DNA from: Saccharothrix sp. NRRL B-16314
Lineage (GTDB): Bacteria > Actinomycetota > Actinomycetes > Mycobacteriales > Pseudonocardiaceae
Direction of reading: 5' to 3'
Assembly (NCBI RefSeq): GCF_000716595.1
Contig: NZ_JNXC01000014.1
Location: 1-64,000 of the forward strand
DNA: 64,000 nt
Shown here: in pieces, positions 52,095-60,712 of the stretch
Numbering within the stretch: the first letter of the stretch is position 1
Layout: every line of letters starts with the position of its first letter
The notes under the pieces: generated by a model
What the model was told of the DNA's origin: nothing
What the model saw: only the letters and a program-made list of their open reading frames with translations
Database searches by the model: none
Made by a program: the position numbers and the translations under genes

Positions 52095-53969
52095 ATGACG
52101 ATCATGCCCCACGCAAGACGTGAGAGCGCTCCCATGCGCCGAGGTCGGGTGTTCGTGCTCGGCCTCGCGCTGGCCGCGACCGCCGTGACGATCGCACCGG
52201 CCGCGAGCGCCGACCCGCCCCGCCCCGGCACGCCCGACCAGCTCGGCGTGAACGTCAAGGTCTTCGACCCGAGCATGCCGGTCGCCGAGATCCAGGCCGC
52301 CCTCGACGCCACGCACACCGCCCAGGTGGACAACGAGATGGGCACCGAGCGGTACGCCTACCTCTTCAAGCCGGGGCAGTACGGCACCGCCGAGCAGCCG
52401 TTGCAGATCAAGGTCGGCTACTACACCGAGATCGCCGGCCTGGGCGCCTCACCGACCGACGTCGTCATCAACGGCAAGGTCGAGGTCTACAACCGCTGCC
52501 TCGCCGACGGCGGAACGGCCAACTGCCTCGCCCTGGTCAACTTCTGGCGCACGCTGGGCAACCTGACCATCAACATCGACGGAGCGGGCCAGGACGGGTG
52601 CCGTGCCGGCGCCAACTTCTGGGCCGTGTCGCAGGCGGTGTCGTTGCGACGGCTCAACGTCACCGGCGGCACGATGTCCCTGATGGACTACTGCACCGCC
52701 GGTCCGCAGTACGCCAGCGGCGGGTTCATCGCCGACTCACGGCTGCCCTCCACCATCAACGGCTCGCAGCAGCAGTGGCTGACCCGCAACAGCGAGGTCG
52801 CGAGCTGGTCCAACGGCGTGTGGAACCAGGTCTTCTCCGGTGTCGTGGGCGCTCCCGACGACGCGGCGTTCCCGACCCCGCCGTACACCACGCTCGACAC
52901 CACCCCGGTGAGCCGCGAGAAGCCGTACCTGTTCGTCGACGGGTCGGGCGCCTACAACGTCCGCGTCCCCGAGGCCCGCAAGGACACCAAGGGCGTCTCC
53001 TGGGCCGACGGCCTGACCGTGGGCCGCACCATCCCGTTGTCGGACTTCTTCGTCGCGTCGCCGGCGGACTCGGTGCGTGACATCAACAACCAGCTGGCGC
53101 GCGGCAAACACCTCCTGCTCACGCCCGGCGTGTACGACATCGCGCGCAGCATCGAGGTCAAGCGCCGCGACACGGTGGTCCTCGGCATCGGCCACGCCAC
53201 CCTCACCGCCGTCAACGGCTCCACCCCGGTGGACGTCGCGGACGTGCCCGGTGTCGTCATCGCCGGTGTCACGGTCGATGCCGGTACCGAGCTGTCGCCG
53301 GTGCTGATGCGGGTGGGCAAGAAGAACGGCAACCGCCCGAGCTCGCCGACCAACCCGACCACGCTGTCCGACGTGTACTTCCGCGTCGGCGGACCGCACA
53401 TCGGCAAGACCGAGACGGCGCTGGAAGTCAACAGCGACAACGTGCTCATCGACCACACGTGGGTGTGGCGCGGCGACCACGGCGTCGAGGGCTTCACCGA
53501 CACCGAGCGCTGGAACACGAACATCGGCCGCACCGGCGTGGTCGTCAACGGCGACCACGTGACGGCGACCGGTCTGTTCGTCGAGCACTTCCAGCGGTAC
53601 AACACCGTCTGGAACGGCGAGCACGGCACCACCGTGCTGTACCAGAACGAACTGCCGTACGACCCGCCGACGCAGGCCGACTGGATGAACGGCGACGTCG
53701 AAGGCTGGGCGGGTTACAAGGTGGGCGACCACGTCCGGTCGCACACGCTGCACGGCGGTGGCGTCTACGTGTTCAACCAGAACAACCCGTCGATCCACAC
53801 CGAGAACGGCTTCGAGGTCCCGGTGACGCCGGGCGTCAAGCTGCACCACATCATGACGGTCAACCTCAGCGCCGGCGTCGTCGACCACGTCGTCAACGGC
53901 GTGGGTGACGCGGCCGACATGACGAAGGTCGGTGTCCCGATCTACATCGCGGAGTACCCGGCCCCGTAA
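52095..53969 (+). CDS. Secreted right-handed beta-helix protein (GH55/pectate-lyase-like fold)
   Basis: A 624-residue exported protein. After a basic start, RRGRVFVLGLALAATAVTIA then PAASADPP is a signal peptide. The mature part has many short beta strands typical of parallel beta-helices: VVINGKVEVYNRCLADGGTA, LTINIDGAGQDGCRAGANFW, SLRRLNVTGGTMSLMDYCTA, IADSRLPSTINGSQQQWLTR, and a second set VVLGIGHATLTAVNGSTPVD to NVLIDHTWVWRGDHGVEGFT. Homologues are often mislabelled adenylyl cyclase; the fold suggests a glycan hydrolase or lyase. Two CebR-like boxes point to sugar-responsive repression. ATG 52095 is used; ATG 52134 would place operator 2 over the start. Confidence 0.72.
   Translation: MTIMPHARRESAPMRRGRVFVLGLALAATAVTIAPAASADPPRPGTPDQLGVNVKVFDPSMPVAEIQAALDATHTAQVDNEMGTERYAYLFKPGQYGTAEQPLQIKVGYYTEIAGLGASPTDVVINGKVEVYNRCLADGGTANCLALVNFWRTLGNLTINIDGAGQDGCRAGANFWAVSQAVSLRRLNVTGGTMSLMDYCTAGPQYASGGFIADSRLPSTINGSQQQWLTRNSEVASWSNGVWNQVFSGVVGAPDDAAFPTPPYTTLDTTPVSREKPYLFVDGSGAYNVRVPEARKDTKGVSWADGLTVGRTIPLSDFFVASPADSVRDINNQLARGKHLLLTPGVYDIARSIEVKRRDTVVLGIGHATLTAVNGSTPVDVADVPGVVIAGVTVDAGTELSPVLMRVGKKNGNRPSSPTNPTTLSDVYFRVGGPHIGKTETALEVNSDNVLIDHTWVWRGDHGVEGFTDTERWNTNIGRTGVVVNGDHVTATGLFVEHFQRYNTVWNGEHGTTVLYQNELPYDPPTQADWMNGDVEGWAGYKVGDHVRSHTLHGGGVYVFNQNNPSIHTENGFEVPVTPGVKLHHIMTVNLSAGVVDHVVNGVGDAADMTKVGVPIYIAEYPAP
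52121..52134. promoter_or_regulatory. CebR/LacI-like operator 2, inside the start of the beta-helix gene
   Basis: TGAGAGCGCTCCCA is one base from TGGGAGCGCTCCCA. It lies exactly 90 bp after operator 1 and within the first codons of the annotated gene, an arrangement suited to looping or roadblock repression. Confidence 0.6.
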
Positions 53970-53989
53970 GCCCCGGCCGCAACCGGAGT

Positions 53990-54027
53990 GTGAGCGGTGC
54001 CCGACCCGGCAGTCGGGCACCGCTCAC
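53990..54027. terminator. Perfect 16-bp-stem terminator after the beta-helix gene
   Basis: GTGAGCGGTGCCCGAC (53990-54005), loop CCGGCA, GTCGGGCACCGCTCAC (54012-54027). It starts 20 bp after the stop codon. No T-run follows. Confidence 0.8.
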
Positions 54028-54058
54028 CCCTGTCCTACCGCTCCGGCGCGATCAGCCG

Positions 54059-54556
54059 GCGCAGCCGGAGCGCGACGAGCAGCGCGACATCGACGGCGTC
54101 CACACCTACTACGTCATGACAGGTGGGCCGAATTTCCTGGTTCACAACTGCGGCGACGTTGACTACGGGGAGGTGCTCGACGACGGACGGCGGACCGGAG
54201 TAGTGGCAATCATTACGCTGGCGGACCTGGGTACAGGGAGCAAGCCCAGCCGTCGGATCATTCCTCCCGGTTTCGCAAAGAACACACCCGGTCACACGAG
54301 GGGGCACCTGCTGCCCAAGTCGCTGGGTGGTGACGGCAGAGTGTCGGCGAACATCGTCCGGACCAGCTCAAAGGTGGACAACGGTGCGATGGCCGCATTC
54401 GGTGACTCTATCGCCACGCATGTGGGCAACGGGAACACCGTGCTGTTCCAGGCGGCACCGCGGTACTTGCCGGGGGCGAACGTCCCCTACCGGGTGGACA
54501 TCAATGCCTTCGATGACAACGGCTGGTCCGTTTCGGCGCAGTTTCTGGTTGGGTGA
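54059..54556 (+). pseudogene. Orphan C-terminal tip of a polymorphic toxin (Hint remnant plus DNA/RNA endonuclease)
   Basis: Begins within a larger toxin: GVHTYYVMTGGPNFLVHNCG is the end of a Hint/Rhs-type pretoxin region (YYV...LVHNC). The rest is a toxin domain resembling DNA/RNA non-specific endonucleases of the Endonuclea_NS_2 type: TPGHTRGHLLPKSLGGDGRV then SANIVRTSSKVDNGAMAAFG, with the catalytic-type RGH, and PYRVDINAFDDNGWSVSAQF at the end. No secretion, RHS or repeat region precedes it; a terminator hairpin lies directly upstream, so the body of the toxin is absent. Whether it is expressed, perhaps from ATG 54115, is unclear. The next gene is a plausible immunity gene. Confidence 0.65.
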
Positions 54557-54560
54557 GACG

Positions 54561-54962
54561 ATGACTGACGTGTTTCCGTTCGAGCTGGTGCGGCTGACCG
54601 ATCACGAAAACGAGGTCAGGGTTGTCGTTGCGTCGGTCGATGACGCCGCCTTTTGGGAGGCCGAGATTGCTGTGACCAGCATGTTTGTTAAGGGCAGGAC
54701 CCTGCTGATGCTCTCCCGTGAGAAACTGGAGGCATGGTCCCGCGCGCTGGACAGGCTGGCACTGGGGGAGAATGTCACCTGGATGGAGCAGACCTCCGGT
54801 CCGACGGTGCGCATCGAGCTCGACGGTGAACGGGACTGCCCGGAGGTCATCGTGGAGGACGAGTCGATCTCCATGGTGACTGTCCGCGTCCCGATCGCCC
54901 TCGATGCCGGGTGGATCGCCGACCAACAGGAACGCGTCCGCCGCTTCATCGAGCAGTGCTGA
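54561..54962 (+). CDS. Probable immunity protein (DUF5959-like)
   Basis: A 133-residue acidic soluble protein. The start MTDVFPFELVRLTDHENEVR, the middle LLMLSREKLEAWSRALDRLA and the end IALDAGWIADQQERVRRFIE follow the pattern of DUF5959-type small proteins common as immunity partners in actinomycetes. It begins 5 bp after the toxin tip stop, so the pair is arranged like toxin and immunity genes. Acidity fits binding of a nuclease. No other family resemblance is evident. Base composition is slightly lower in GC than neighbouring genes, which suggests transfer. Confidence 0.65.
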   Translation: MTDVFPFELVRLTDHENEVRVVVASVDDAAFWEAEIAVTSMFVKGRTLLMLSREKLEAWSRALDRLALGENVTWMEQTSGPTVRIELDGERDCPEVIVEDESISMVTVRVPIALDAGWIADQQERVRRFIEQC

Positions 54963-55430
54963 CTGCCGCTTGACGCGCAGCCTTCGCCGAAGGGCCTCTT
55001 CGGAAAACCCGCGCGTGATCGCGGGGGCGCGCGTCGGGCGTCGGGCGTCGGGCAGGAGCGTGAACGTCTGATGGCGGGCATCTCCGACAAGCGCGGCAAC
55101 AGCAGCGCGCAGGGCGTCGGTGTGCGGAACCTGTGCCTGTCCGAAAATGTAGTCCATGCAGGTCGCGCGCGTGTGGGTCCTCTCTGAGGATGCCGCCCGA
55201 TTGTTGCCTCGGTCAACGTCAAGTCGGGTGACGGGCTACAGGATCACAAGTGGTGTCGACAGCGGAGACGTTGGACTACACCGCCGGCAAGGTCAACGAC
55301 GCTTCAGTTTCGTTGGGTGAGATCACAGCCATCATGTGGGATATGGTCCCAGCGCGCGAGGGTGCGTCACGTGAACTCGGGTCGCCGAAGCTTCGTGGTG
55401 AGCAGGGAATACCTGCTCACCACGTAGACC
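54963..55430. other. Gene-poor interval after the toxin/immunity pair
   Basis: No convincing gene. Short tandem copies of GTCGGGC lie at about 55028-55048. Frames such as 55250-55474 (plus) and 54501-55157 (minus) have no family-like sequence or ribosome site; they may be decayed immunity or transposase scraps. The right end contains the terminator of the convergent operon (55394-55424). Confidence 0.5.
55394..55424 (-). terminator. Terminator hairpin of the leftward ABC importer operon
   Basis: CGTGGTGAGCAGG (55394-55406), loop GAATA, CCTGCTCACCACG (55412-55424), a perfect 13-bp stem. It lies 7 bp past the GNAT stop, read leftwards. Confidence 0.8.
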
Positions 55431-55982
55431 TCAGCGTCCCAACGGGATCTCGAAGTGGACGGTTTGGAAGGTAATCGGGTCACCGTCACGGGCGTCGTGC
55501 ACCTCCTCGGCCACCGACCGCCAGAACGGCTCGGCCCCCGCGATCCGCGTATCGGTGTGCAGGTACAGGCGCTCATACCCCGGCGTGTCCGCCACGAACG
55601 CCGTCGCCATGTCGACCAACGCCCGCGCCAGCCCACACCGCCGATGATCCGGCCGCACGTACACCCGGAACATCTGGGCGGTGGTCGGCTCCGGGTAACG
55701 GGCGGCGAGCCAAGCCGGGTGCGGGGGGCTGGACGGCGCCGTCGCACGGACACCGGTGGTCGCGACCACCTCGTCGCCCTTGACTGCCACGAACAGCGCG
55801 TGCCGCGCCGGCCGCACGTACGCACCTTCCAAGTCGATCACGTCACCGTGCCACTCGGGCCGGTACCCGTACCCGAACTCCTGGTAGAACGTGTCCAGCA
55901 TGACACTGCGCGCTCCCGGCAGATCAGCCGAAAGCGCCCGGCGGACCTCGTAAGGCCCCACTTCACGGTGGTACTCGGTCAT
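55431..55982 (-). CDS. GNAT-family N-acetyltransferase
   Basis: A 183-residue acetyltransferase: YEVRRALSADLPGARSVMLD at the start, MFRVYVRPDHRRCGLARALV as the acetyl-CoA pyrophosphate loop (RxxGxA form, with Cys in the position often Gly), and DMATAFVADTPGYERLYLHT for the following helix and strand. It is the last gene of the operon; its ATG (55982) lies within the stop of the ABC ATPase gene. It may acylate the transported or synthesised small molecule, or detoxify it. Confidence 0.88.
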   Translation of the reverse strand: MTEYHREVGPYEVRRALSADLPGARSVMLDTFYQEFGYGYRPEWHGDVIDLEGAYVRPARHALFVAVKGDEVVATTGVRATAPSSPPHPAWLAARYPEPTTAQMFRVYVRPDHRRCGLARALVDMATAFVADTPGYERLYLHTDTRIAGAEPFWRSVAEEVHDARDGDPITFQTVHFEIPLGR

Positions 55983-57448
55983 GTCCTCTTCTCCTCTGTT
56001 CCTTCCAACGAACGGCCCAGCAGGCCGATGGTCACCGGGTGGGTGGGGGAGCCCAGCACGTCGACCGCCGCACCGTGCTCGACAAGGTCTCCCTGGTGCA
56101 GCACGGCGACGCGGTCCGCCAGCCGTGCGACGACGGCCAAGTCGTGGCTGATCAGCACCAAAGTGCACGTCAATCGCGCGAGCTGATCGAGCAGCCGGGC
56201 CTGCGTCAGGGTGTCCAGACCGGACGTGATCTCGTCGCACACCAGCACGTCCGGCCGGGCGAGGAGCGCGCGCACCAAGGCAGCCCGTTGCAACTCACCA
56301 CCCGACAACGCCGCCGGCCGCCGCGTCACGGTCGCCTCGTCCAACCCCACCGCGGCGAGCTCCGTCAACGCCAGCGCCCGGGCGTCGGCGACCCCACCCA
56401 GCCGCACGGCAGTCCGACTGACCTGGTCCAGCACCGTCCGATACGCGTCGAACGAAGCACGGGCGTCCTGGAACACGTACTGCACCGCAGCCAACTGCCC
56501 CCGCGAACGCCGCCGCAACGACCGCGGCAACGGTCGACCGTCCAGCAGCACGTCCCCCTCGAACGTGGGATGCAGGCCGGCGACACACCGCGCCAGAGTC
56601 GTCTTCCCACTCCCCGACCGACCCACGACCGCCAGCCGCTCACCCGCACCCACCTGCACGTCCACGGAACGCAACACCGCCGTGGACCGGTGCCGTGCGG
56701 TCAGCGAACGGGTCTCCAGCCGAGGCGCACGAGGCGGCCCCGCCGAAGGCACGGTCACGCGAGGCTGGGCAGCGACCAGAGCGGCGGTGTAAGGCGAACG
56801 GGGGCGTGTGAGGACGTCGTCCGTCGACCCCGCCTCCACCACCTGACCCGCACGCAGCACGACCACCTCGTCCGCCAGCGCACGCACCACGTCCAAGTCG
56901 TGCGTCAGCAGCACCAGCGCGACTCCCTGCGCCACCACCGCCGCCAGCTCGTCCACCACCTCCGCCCGCGTGATCGGGTCCTGACCAGTGGTGGGCTCGT
57001 CCGCGACGAGAACCGCCGGATCACCCACCAACGCCTGCGCGAGCACCACCCGCTGCTGCTGCCCACCCGACAGCTCGTGCGGGTACCGCCGCAGCAACTC
57101 CACCGGCACCCGCGCCCGCCGCAAAGCAGTCGAGATCAACGAGTCGCGATCACCGGGGTGCAACGCCGCGATCTCCCGGAACACCCCACCCAGCCGCCGA
57201 ACCGGGTTCAAAGCGGCCGACGGTTGCTGCGGCACGAACCCAACCCGCCCCGACACCGTGATCTGCCCACTCACCGACACCCCTGGCCCGTGCTCGCCCA
57301 GCAACGCCAACCCGGTCGTCGTCTTCCCGCTACCGGAAGCACCCACCAGGGCGACCACCCGCCCGGCGGACAGGGCGAAGCTCACCCCGTCGACCAACGT
57401 CCGCGACCCCGCCACCGCACGCAGACCCTCGACCCGCACCACGGTCAT
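55979..57448 (-). CDS. Fused double ATPase of a peptide/nickel-type ABC importer (DppD-DppF fusion)
   Basis: A 489-residue protein with two complete ABC ATPase domains. First: Walker A GASGSGKTT, signature LSGGQQQRVVLAQAL, Walker B VLVADEPTTGQD. Second: Walker A GRSGSGKTT, signature LSGGELQRAALVRAL, Walker B VLVCDEITSGLD. One polypeptide replaces the usual DppD and DppF pair. GTGA/ATGA overlaps couple it to the permease and GNAT genes. Confidence 0.93.
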   Translation of the reverse strand: MTVVRVEGLRAVAGSRTLVDGVSFALSAGRVVALVGASGSGKTTTGLALLGEHGPGVSVSGQITVSGRVGFVPQQPSAALNPVRRLGGVFREIAALHPGDRDSLISTALRRARVPVELLRRYPHELSGGQQQRVVLAQALVGDPAVLVADEPTTGQDPITRAEVVDELAAVVAQGVALVLLTHDLDVVRALADEVVVLRAGQVVEAGSTDDVLTRPRSPYTAALVAAQPRVTVPSAGPPRAPRLETRSLTARHRSTAVLRSVDVQVGAGERLAVVGRSGSGKTTLARCVAGLHPTFEGDVLLDGRPLPRSLRRRSRGQLAAVQYVFQDARASFDAYRTVLDQVSRTAVRLGGVADARALALTELAAVGLDEATVTRRPAALSGGELQRAALVRALLARPDVLVCDEITSGLDTLTQARLLDQLARLTCTLVLISHDLAVVARLADRVAVLHQGDLVEHGAAVDVLGSPTHPVTIGLLGRSLEGTEEKRT

Positions 57449-58215
57449 GCCCGAGCCTCCGCCCGCAGCGCACGGTCGAACACCAGGTTCAGCCCCACCG
57501 ACAACGCCACGATCAGCAACGCCGGCACGACCACCGCCCACGGCTGGAGGAACAGCCCCACCCGGTTCCGGTCGACCATCACCGCCCAGTCCGCCGCGTC
57601 CGGAGCCACGCCGACCCCCAGGAAACTGGCCGACGCCACCAAGTACAGCGCCCCGGTCAGCCGCACGCCCGAGTCGGCTGCCAACGTCCGCAGCATCGAC
57701 CGTCCCGTGTAGACGATGGACGTCCGCCACCACGTCTCGCCCTGCAACCGCATCGCCTCCAACGCCGGACGCCCGGAGATCTCCAACGCGGCAGCCCGCG
57801 AAATCCGCGCCACATCAGGAAAATTCACCAGAGCAACGACCAGGACGAGCACCGACAGGCCCGGCCCGGCAATGGCCGCCACCAGGATCAGCACGAGCAG
57901 CGACGGCACCGCGAGCAGCAAATCCAATGGCCGCATCAGCACCTCGTCGACGATCCGAACACGCGACATGGCGGCCACCACGCCCCAAGGCACACCGACC
58001 AGGTAGGAGAGCAACGTCGCCAGCAACGCGACCAACACCACCGTCTGCCCACCGGCGAGCACCTGGTGCCACACGTCCCGGCCCACGAAGTCCGTGCCCA
58101 ACGACGAGTTCGCCACGAACGGCGCCCCGCGCGTCAGCGAATCCGGCACGAACAACGGCCCGAGCAGCGCCAACGCCAACGGCACCACGACGAGCAGCGC
58201 ACCGACGCCCCTCAT
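57445..58215 (-). CDS. Peptide/nickel-type ABC importer permease (DppC-like)
   Basis: A 256-residue permease with about six membrane helices. An N-terminal stretch SLGTDFVGRDVWHQVLAGGQ matches the DppC pattern (LGTDxxGRDVxSRxxxG). The ATPase-coupling EAA loop is near SRAAALEISGRPALEAMRLQ. Overlaps both neighbours. Confidence 0.92.
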   Translation of the reverse strand: MRGVGALLVVVPLALALLGPLFVPDSLTRGAPFVANSSLGTDFVGRDVWHQVLAGGQTVVLVALLATLLSYLVGVPWGVVAAMSRVRIVDEVLMRPLDLLLAVPSLLVLILVAAIAGPGLSVLVLVVALVNFPDVARISRAAALEISGRPALEAMRLQGETWWRTSIVYTGRSMLRTLAADSGVRLTGALYLVASASFLGVGVAPDAADWAVMVDRNRVGLFLQPWAVVVPALLIVALSVGLNLVFDRALRAEARA

Positions 58216-59156
58216 GCAATCGCCACCGATCGCGGCGCGAGCCGGAACACCACGAGGTCGGCGACCAGGTTCACCACCACCGTGGTGACCGCGAAGACCA
58301 CCGCCAAGCCCTGCACCACCGGCAGGTCACGGCCCGCGACCGCGTCCACCAGGATCGTCCCCAACCCGGGGATGACGAACACCGCCTCGACCACGATCAC
58401 ACCGCCGAGCAGCCAGTCGACGGTCCGCGCCACCTGCTGCACGGCCGGCGCCAGAGCGGACGGGAGGGCGTGCGCGAAGCGGACCCGCGTCACCCCGATC
58501 CCCAGCCGAAGAGCGTGCCGGACGTGGTCCGACGCGAGCGCGTCGATCATCCCCGCCCGCACCAGCCGGCTGATCGAGCACAACGGCCGGGCGATCAGCA
58601 CCACCAGCGGCAACACCAGCACGGCCGGTGACGCGAGCAGGTCCGCACCCACCGCAGTCGGCGGCAACCACCGCAGCTGCACCCCGAACACCGCGATCAG
58701 CACCACGGCGAGCGCGAACTCCGGGATCGAGTGCAAACCCACCGTCACGGTCGTGACCACCCGGTCCAACGGCCCGCCCTCGCGCAACGCCGCCAGCACA
58801 CCGAGCAGCACCGACAGCGGAATCAGCAGCACCAAAGCCAACAGCGCCAGTACGAGCGTCGGCCCGAGCCCGTCGTGCAGGAACTCGGCCACCGGCCGAC
58901 CGGAGAACAACGACACCCCGAAGTCCCCGTGCGCCAGACCCCACAGCCACGAGCCGAACCGGTCGAGCGCGGGCCGGTCGAGCCCCATCGCGACCCGGAT
59001 CTCCTCGATCCGCCGTGGATCCGGGTTGTCGCCCGCCAACGCCACCGCGGCGTCCCCCGGCAGCGCCTGCACCAGCAGGAACACCACGGTGACGACGGCG
59101 AGAACCTGTACGAGACCGATGGCCAGCCGCCGAAGAGCGTACCGGCGCAGGCTCAC
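58212..59156 (-). CDS. Peptide/nickel-type ABC importer permease (DppB-like)
   Basis: A 314-residue permease with six membrane helices, starting SLRRYALRRLAIGLVQVLAV, with PGDAAVALAGDNPDPRRIEE and MGLDRPALDRFGSWLWGLAH typical of DppB. The coupling loop is near SRLVRAGMIDALASDHVRHA. GTG 59156 overlaps the stop of the binding-protein gene. Confidence 0.92.
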   Translation of the reverse strand: MSLRRYALRRLAIGLVQVLAVVTVVFLLVQALPGDAAVALAGDNPDPRRIEEIRVAMGLDRPALDRFGSWLWGLAHGDFGVSLFSGRPVAEFLHDGLGPTLVLALLALVLLIPLSVLLGVLAALREGGPLDRVVTTVTVGLHSIPEFALAVVLIAVFGVQLRWLPPTAVGADLLASPAVLVLPLVVLIARPLCSISRLVRAGMIDALASDHVRHALRLGIGVTRVRFAHALPSALAPAVQQVARTVDWLLGGVIVVEAVFVIPGLGTILVDAVAGRDLPVVQGLAVVFAVTTVVVNLVADLVVFRLAPRSVAIA

Positions 59157-60691
59157 CCCAACCACACCTTGTCGAACCGCGCCCAGTCCAGCGTGTTCGC
59201 GGGCGCCGTGGAGATGCCGCCGACGTTCGGCGCGGCACCGACGATCCAGTCCGCGAAGCCCCACATCAGGTACCCGCCCTCGGCGTGCAGGGAACGCTGC
59301 ATGTCGCGGTAGACCGAGGAGCGCTCACCGGCCTCCACAGTGGACACCGCACGGTCGTAGAGCGCGTCGAACTCAGGACGTGCCCACTTGGTCACGTTGG
59401 TGCCCGAACCGCTCAGCAGCCGCTGCGCGACGTGCGTCTCGATCGGCATCGCACCGGACCGGAAGCTCGACATCGAGCCGTTCTTCAACGTGTCGGCCCA
59501 GTAGCTGTCCTTGTTGCCGGTGACCACCTCGATGGTCAGCCCCGATCCCTTGACCTGGTCGGCGAACACCGTGGCGGCCTCCACCATCCCGGCCGCGGCG
59601 GTCGACGTGTCCAGCTTGACCGTCAGCCCCTCGGCGCCGGCCCGGCGGATCAGGAACTTCGCCTTGTCCAGGTCACGCGTCCGCTGCGGGATGTCGTCGG
59701 CGTAGTGCTGGTAGCCCTTGCCGAACAGGTCGTTGCCCACCTGCCCCGCACCCGCGAGCACCGACTCCACCAACTGCGGGCGGTCGGCCAGCAGGAACAT
59801 CGCCTCGCGCAGGTCCCGGTTGTCGAACGGCGGCCGGTCCACCTTCATCGCGAACGCCTGCACGGCGCTGTTGGGCGCGCGGTGGATCGCCAGCCGGTCG
59901 CTGCCGGTGTGGCTGCGGGCGGTGGTCGGGGTGAGGTCGTGCGCGTACTCCACCTGGCCGCCGAGCAGCGCGTTCGTCCGCGCCGACTCCTCGTTGGCGA
60001 TCACGAACTCCAGCTCGTCCAGGTGCGGCGCGCCCTCCCAGTACTCGGCGTTGCGCTTGAGCAGCACCGACTTGCCGGGCTCGAACGACACGAAGCTGAA
60101 CGGTCCGGAGCCGACCGGCGCCGTGAAGTCCTCGGCGCCGGCGGGCACGATGTACGCGCCGAAAGCGGCCAGCACGTTGGGGAACTCGACGAACGGCCGT
60201 TGCAGCGCGAACTCCACCGTCCGGTCGTCCACCGCGCGGCTGTTCGCCAGGTCGATCAGCGCGAGGCTGGACTTGGCCCGGAACGCGCGGTTGGAGTCGA
60301 GGATGCGGGCGTAGCTGGCCAGCACGTCCTCCGCGCGCACCGGCTGCCCGTTGTGGAACGTGGCCTGGCGCAGGGTGATCCGCCAGCGGGTGAGTGTGGT
60401 GTCCGGCTCCCACTTCTCGGCGAGTCTGGGCTGCGCGGAGACGTCCGGACCCAGGTCGGCGAGCTTGTCGTACAGCGCCTTGGAACGGGCCGCCTCCACG
60501 AACAGGTTCGCCAGGTGCGGGTCCAGCACCTCCTTGGCCCCACCGCCCGCGAACGCCGCGCGCAGTCGGCCGCCGGCGCGGGGCGTGGAAGGGGCGGACG
60601 TCTGGGCACCGGTGGTGCCGCACCCGGTGAGGGTGGCGATCGAGAGGCCGGCGGTGAGACCGAGGAAGCCGCGGCGGTTGAGGGCGTGCAT
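59153..60691 (-). CDS. Extracellular solute-binding lipoprotein of a peptide/nickel-type ABC importer
   Basis: A 512-residue SBP_bac_5 family lipoprotein. The N-terminus NRRGFLGLTAGLSIATLTGC combines a twin-arginine-like motif with a lipobox (LTGC, Cys24). The mature protein has RITLRQATFHNGQPVRAEDV, the family hallmark, and AFAMKVDRPPFDNRDLREAM. It captures the operon's cargo outside the membrane. A 21-bp gap separates it from the upstream methyltransferase gene. Confidence 0.93.
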   Translation of the reverse strand: MHALNRRGFLGLTAGLSIATLTGCGTTGAQTSAPSTPRAGGRLRAAFAGGGAKEVLDPHLANLFVEAARSKALYDKLADLGPDVSAQPRLAEKWEPDTTLTRWRITLRQATFHNGQPVRAEDVLASYARILDSNRAFRAKSSLALIDLANSRAVDDRTVEFALQRPFVEFPNVLAAFGAYIVPAGAEDFTAPVGSGPFSFVSFEPGKSVLLKRNAEYWEGAPHLDELEFVIANEESARTNALLGGQVEYAHDLTPTTARSHTGSDRLAIHRAPNSAVQAFAMKVDRPPFDNRDLREAMFLLADRPQLVESVLAGAGQVGNDLFGKGYQHYADDIPQRTRDLDKAKFLIRRAGAEGLTVKLDTSTAAAGMVEAATVFADQVKGSGLTIEVVTGNKDSYWADTLKNGSMSSFRSGAMPIETHVAQRLLSGSGTNVTKWARPEFDALYDRAVSTVEAGERSSVYRDMQRSLHAEGGYLMWGFADWIVGAAPNVGGISTAPANTLDWARFDKVWLG

Positions 60692-60712
60692 GGTCGATTC
60701 CTTTCAGTGACG

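Noticed and set aside
52095..53969. Annotation of the beta-helix protein as an adenylyl cyclase
   Set aside because: This label appears on some homologues, but no cyclase motif is visible; the strand repeats and signal peptide indicate a secreted beta-helix protein.
54501..55157. Minus-strand frame of 218 residues
   Set aside because: More than half lies antisense to the immunity gene; no ribosome site and no recognisable domain.
55250..55474. Short plus-strand frame upstream of the GNAT terminator
   Set aside because: It reads through the terminator hairpin and into the antisense of the GNAT gene; sequence is not family-like.
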